DNA from: Alteromonadaceae bacterium UBA2620
GTDB lineage: Bacteria > Pseudomonadota > Gammaproteobacteria > Enterobacterales > Alteromonadaceae
DNA: 30,389 bases
Assembly (NCBI GenBank): GCA_002339125.1
Contig: DDJQ01000043.1
Location: forward strand, 9,819-40,207
Direction of reading: 5' to 3'
Of this stretch, positions 30,338 through 30,389 are shown piece after piece. Under the pieces are notes generated by a model. That model was not told the DNA's origin. It was given only the letters and a program-made list of their open reading frames with translations, and did not search any database. Within the stretch, counting starts at the first letter, position 1, and every line of letters starts with the position of its first letter. The translations under genes and the position numbers were made by a program.

Positions 30338-30389
30338 GTCTGTCCAATTCGTTAAGCGTAACAATCTGGCGCTATAAATACCTAAATAA

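Noticed and set aside
1..30389. Mobile elements, tRNA genes, CRISPR arrays or a defence island
   Set aside because: No transposase, integrase, phage, restriction or Cas-like protein, no regularly spaced repeats and no cloverleaf were seen on either strand.

Overview
The window looks like chromosomal DNA from a marine gammaproteobacterium of the Alteromonadales, probably an Alteromonadaceae relative. This is inferred from gene content and protein style (ilvD-ilvA operon, PlsB, KduD/KduI with an IclR regulator, PepSY proteins, a MipA/DUF3019/RstAB-like cluster), not from a marker gene. Coding density is high. No rRNA, tRNA, transposase, integrase, phage gene or CRISPR array is visible.

Layout. 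1-3120: 5'-truncated ilvD overlapping ilvA, closed by an intrinsic terminator. 3200-4170: a phasin-like protein and two very small genes, then a terminator. 4290-6246: an NhaC-type Na+/H+ antiporter and a NADAR-domain protein. A 70-nt imperfect inverted repeat follows the NADAR gene. 6411-9005: a pectin/uronate module (palindromic operator candidate, kduD, kduI, IclR regulator). 9021-11041 (minus): a lipoprotein and a secreted LruC-domain protein, with a leader hairpin covering part of the lipoprotein ribosome binding site. 11161-13768: a two-helix membrane protein, an exported M28 peptidase and an exported ABM-fold protein. 13795-17247 (minus): a WbuC-like cupin overlapping plsB, and a DUF2177 membrane protein. 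17323-19808: a probable Fur-controlled operon (membrane protein, PepSY reductase-like protein, ABM-fold protein). 19865-22530: a thiopurine methyltransferase and a convergent beta-propeller lipoprotein.

22612-29768 is the most interesting part. It holds two adjacent operons, each coding for an OmpR-type two-component system together with envelope proteins. The first is MipA/OmpV - DUF3019 - RstA-like regulator - RstB-like kinase, preceded by a 10/12 match to the E. coli RstA box. The second is QseB/PmrA-like regulator - kinase - FtrB-like cupredoxin - FTR1-family permease - outer-membrane-like protein, preceded by an exact PmrA-type box. The FTR1 homologue has lost both REGxE iron-binding motifs while keeping other family landmarks. 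A sugar O-acetyltransferase gene closes the window on the minus strand.

All functions are assigned by reading motifs and family resemblance; no database search was run.
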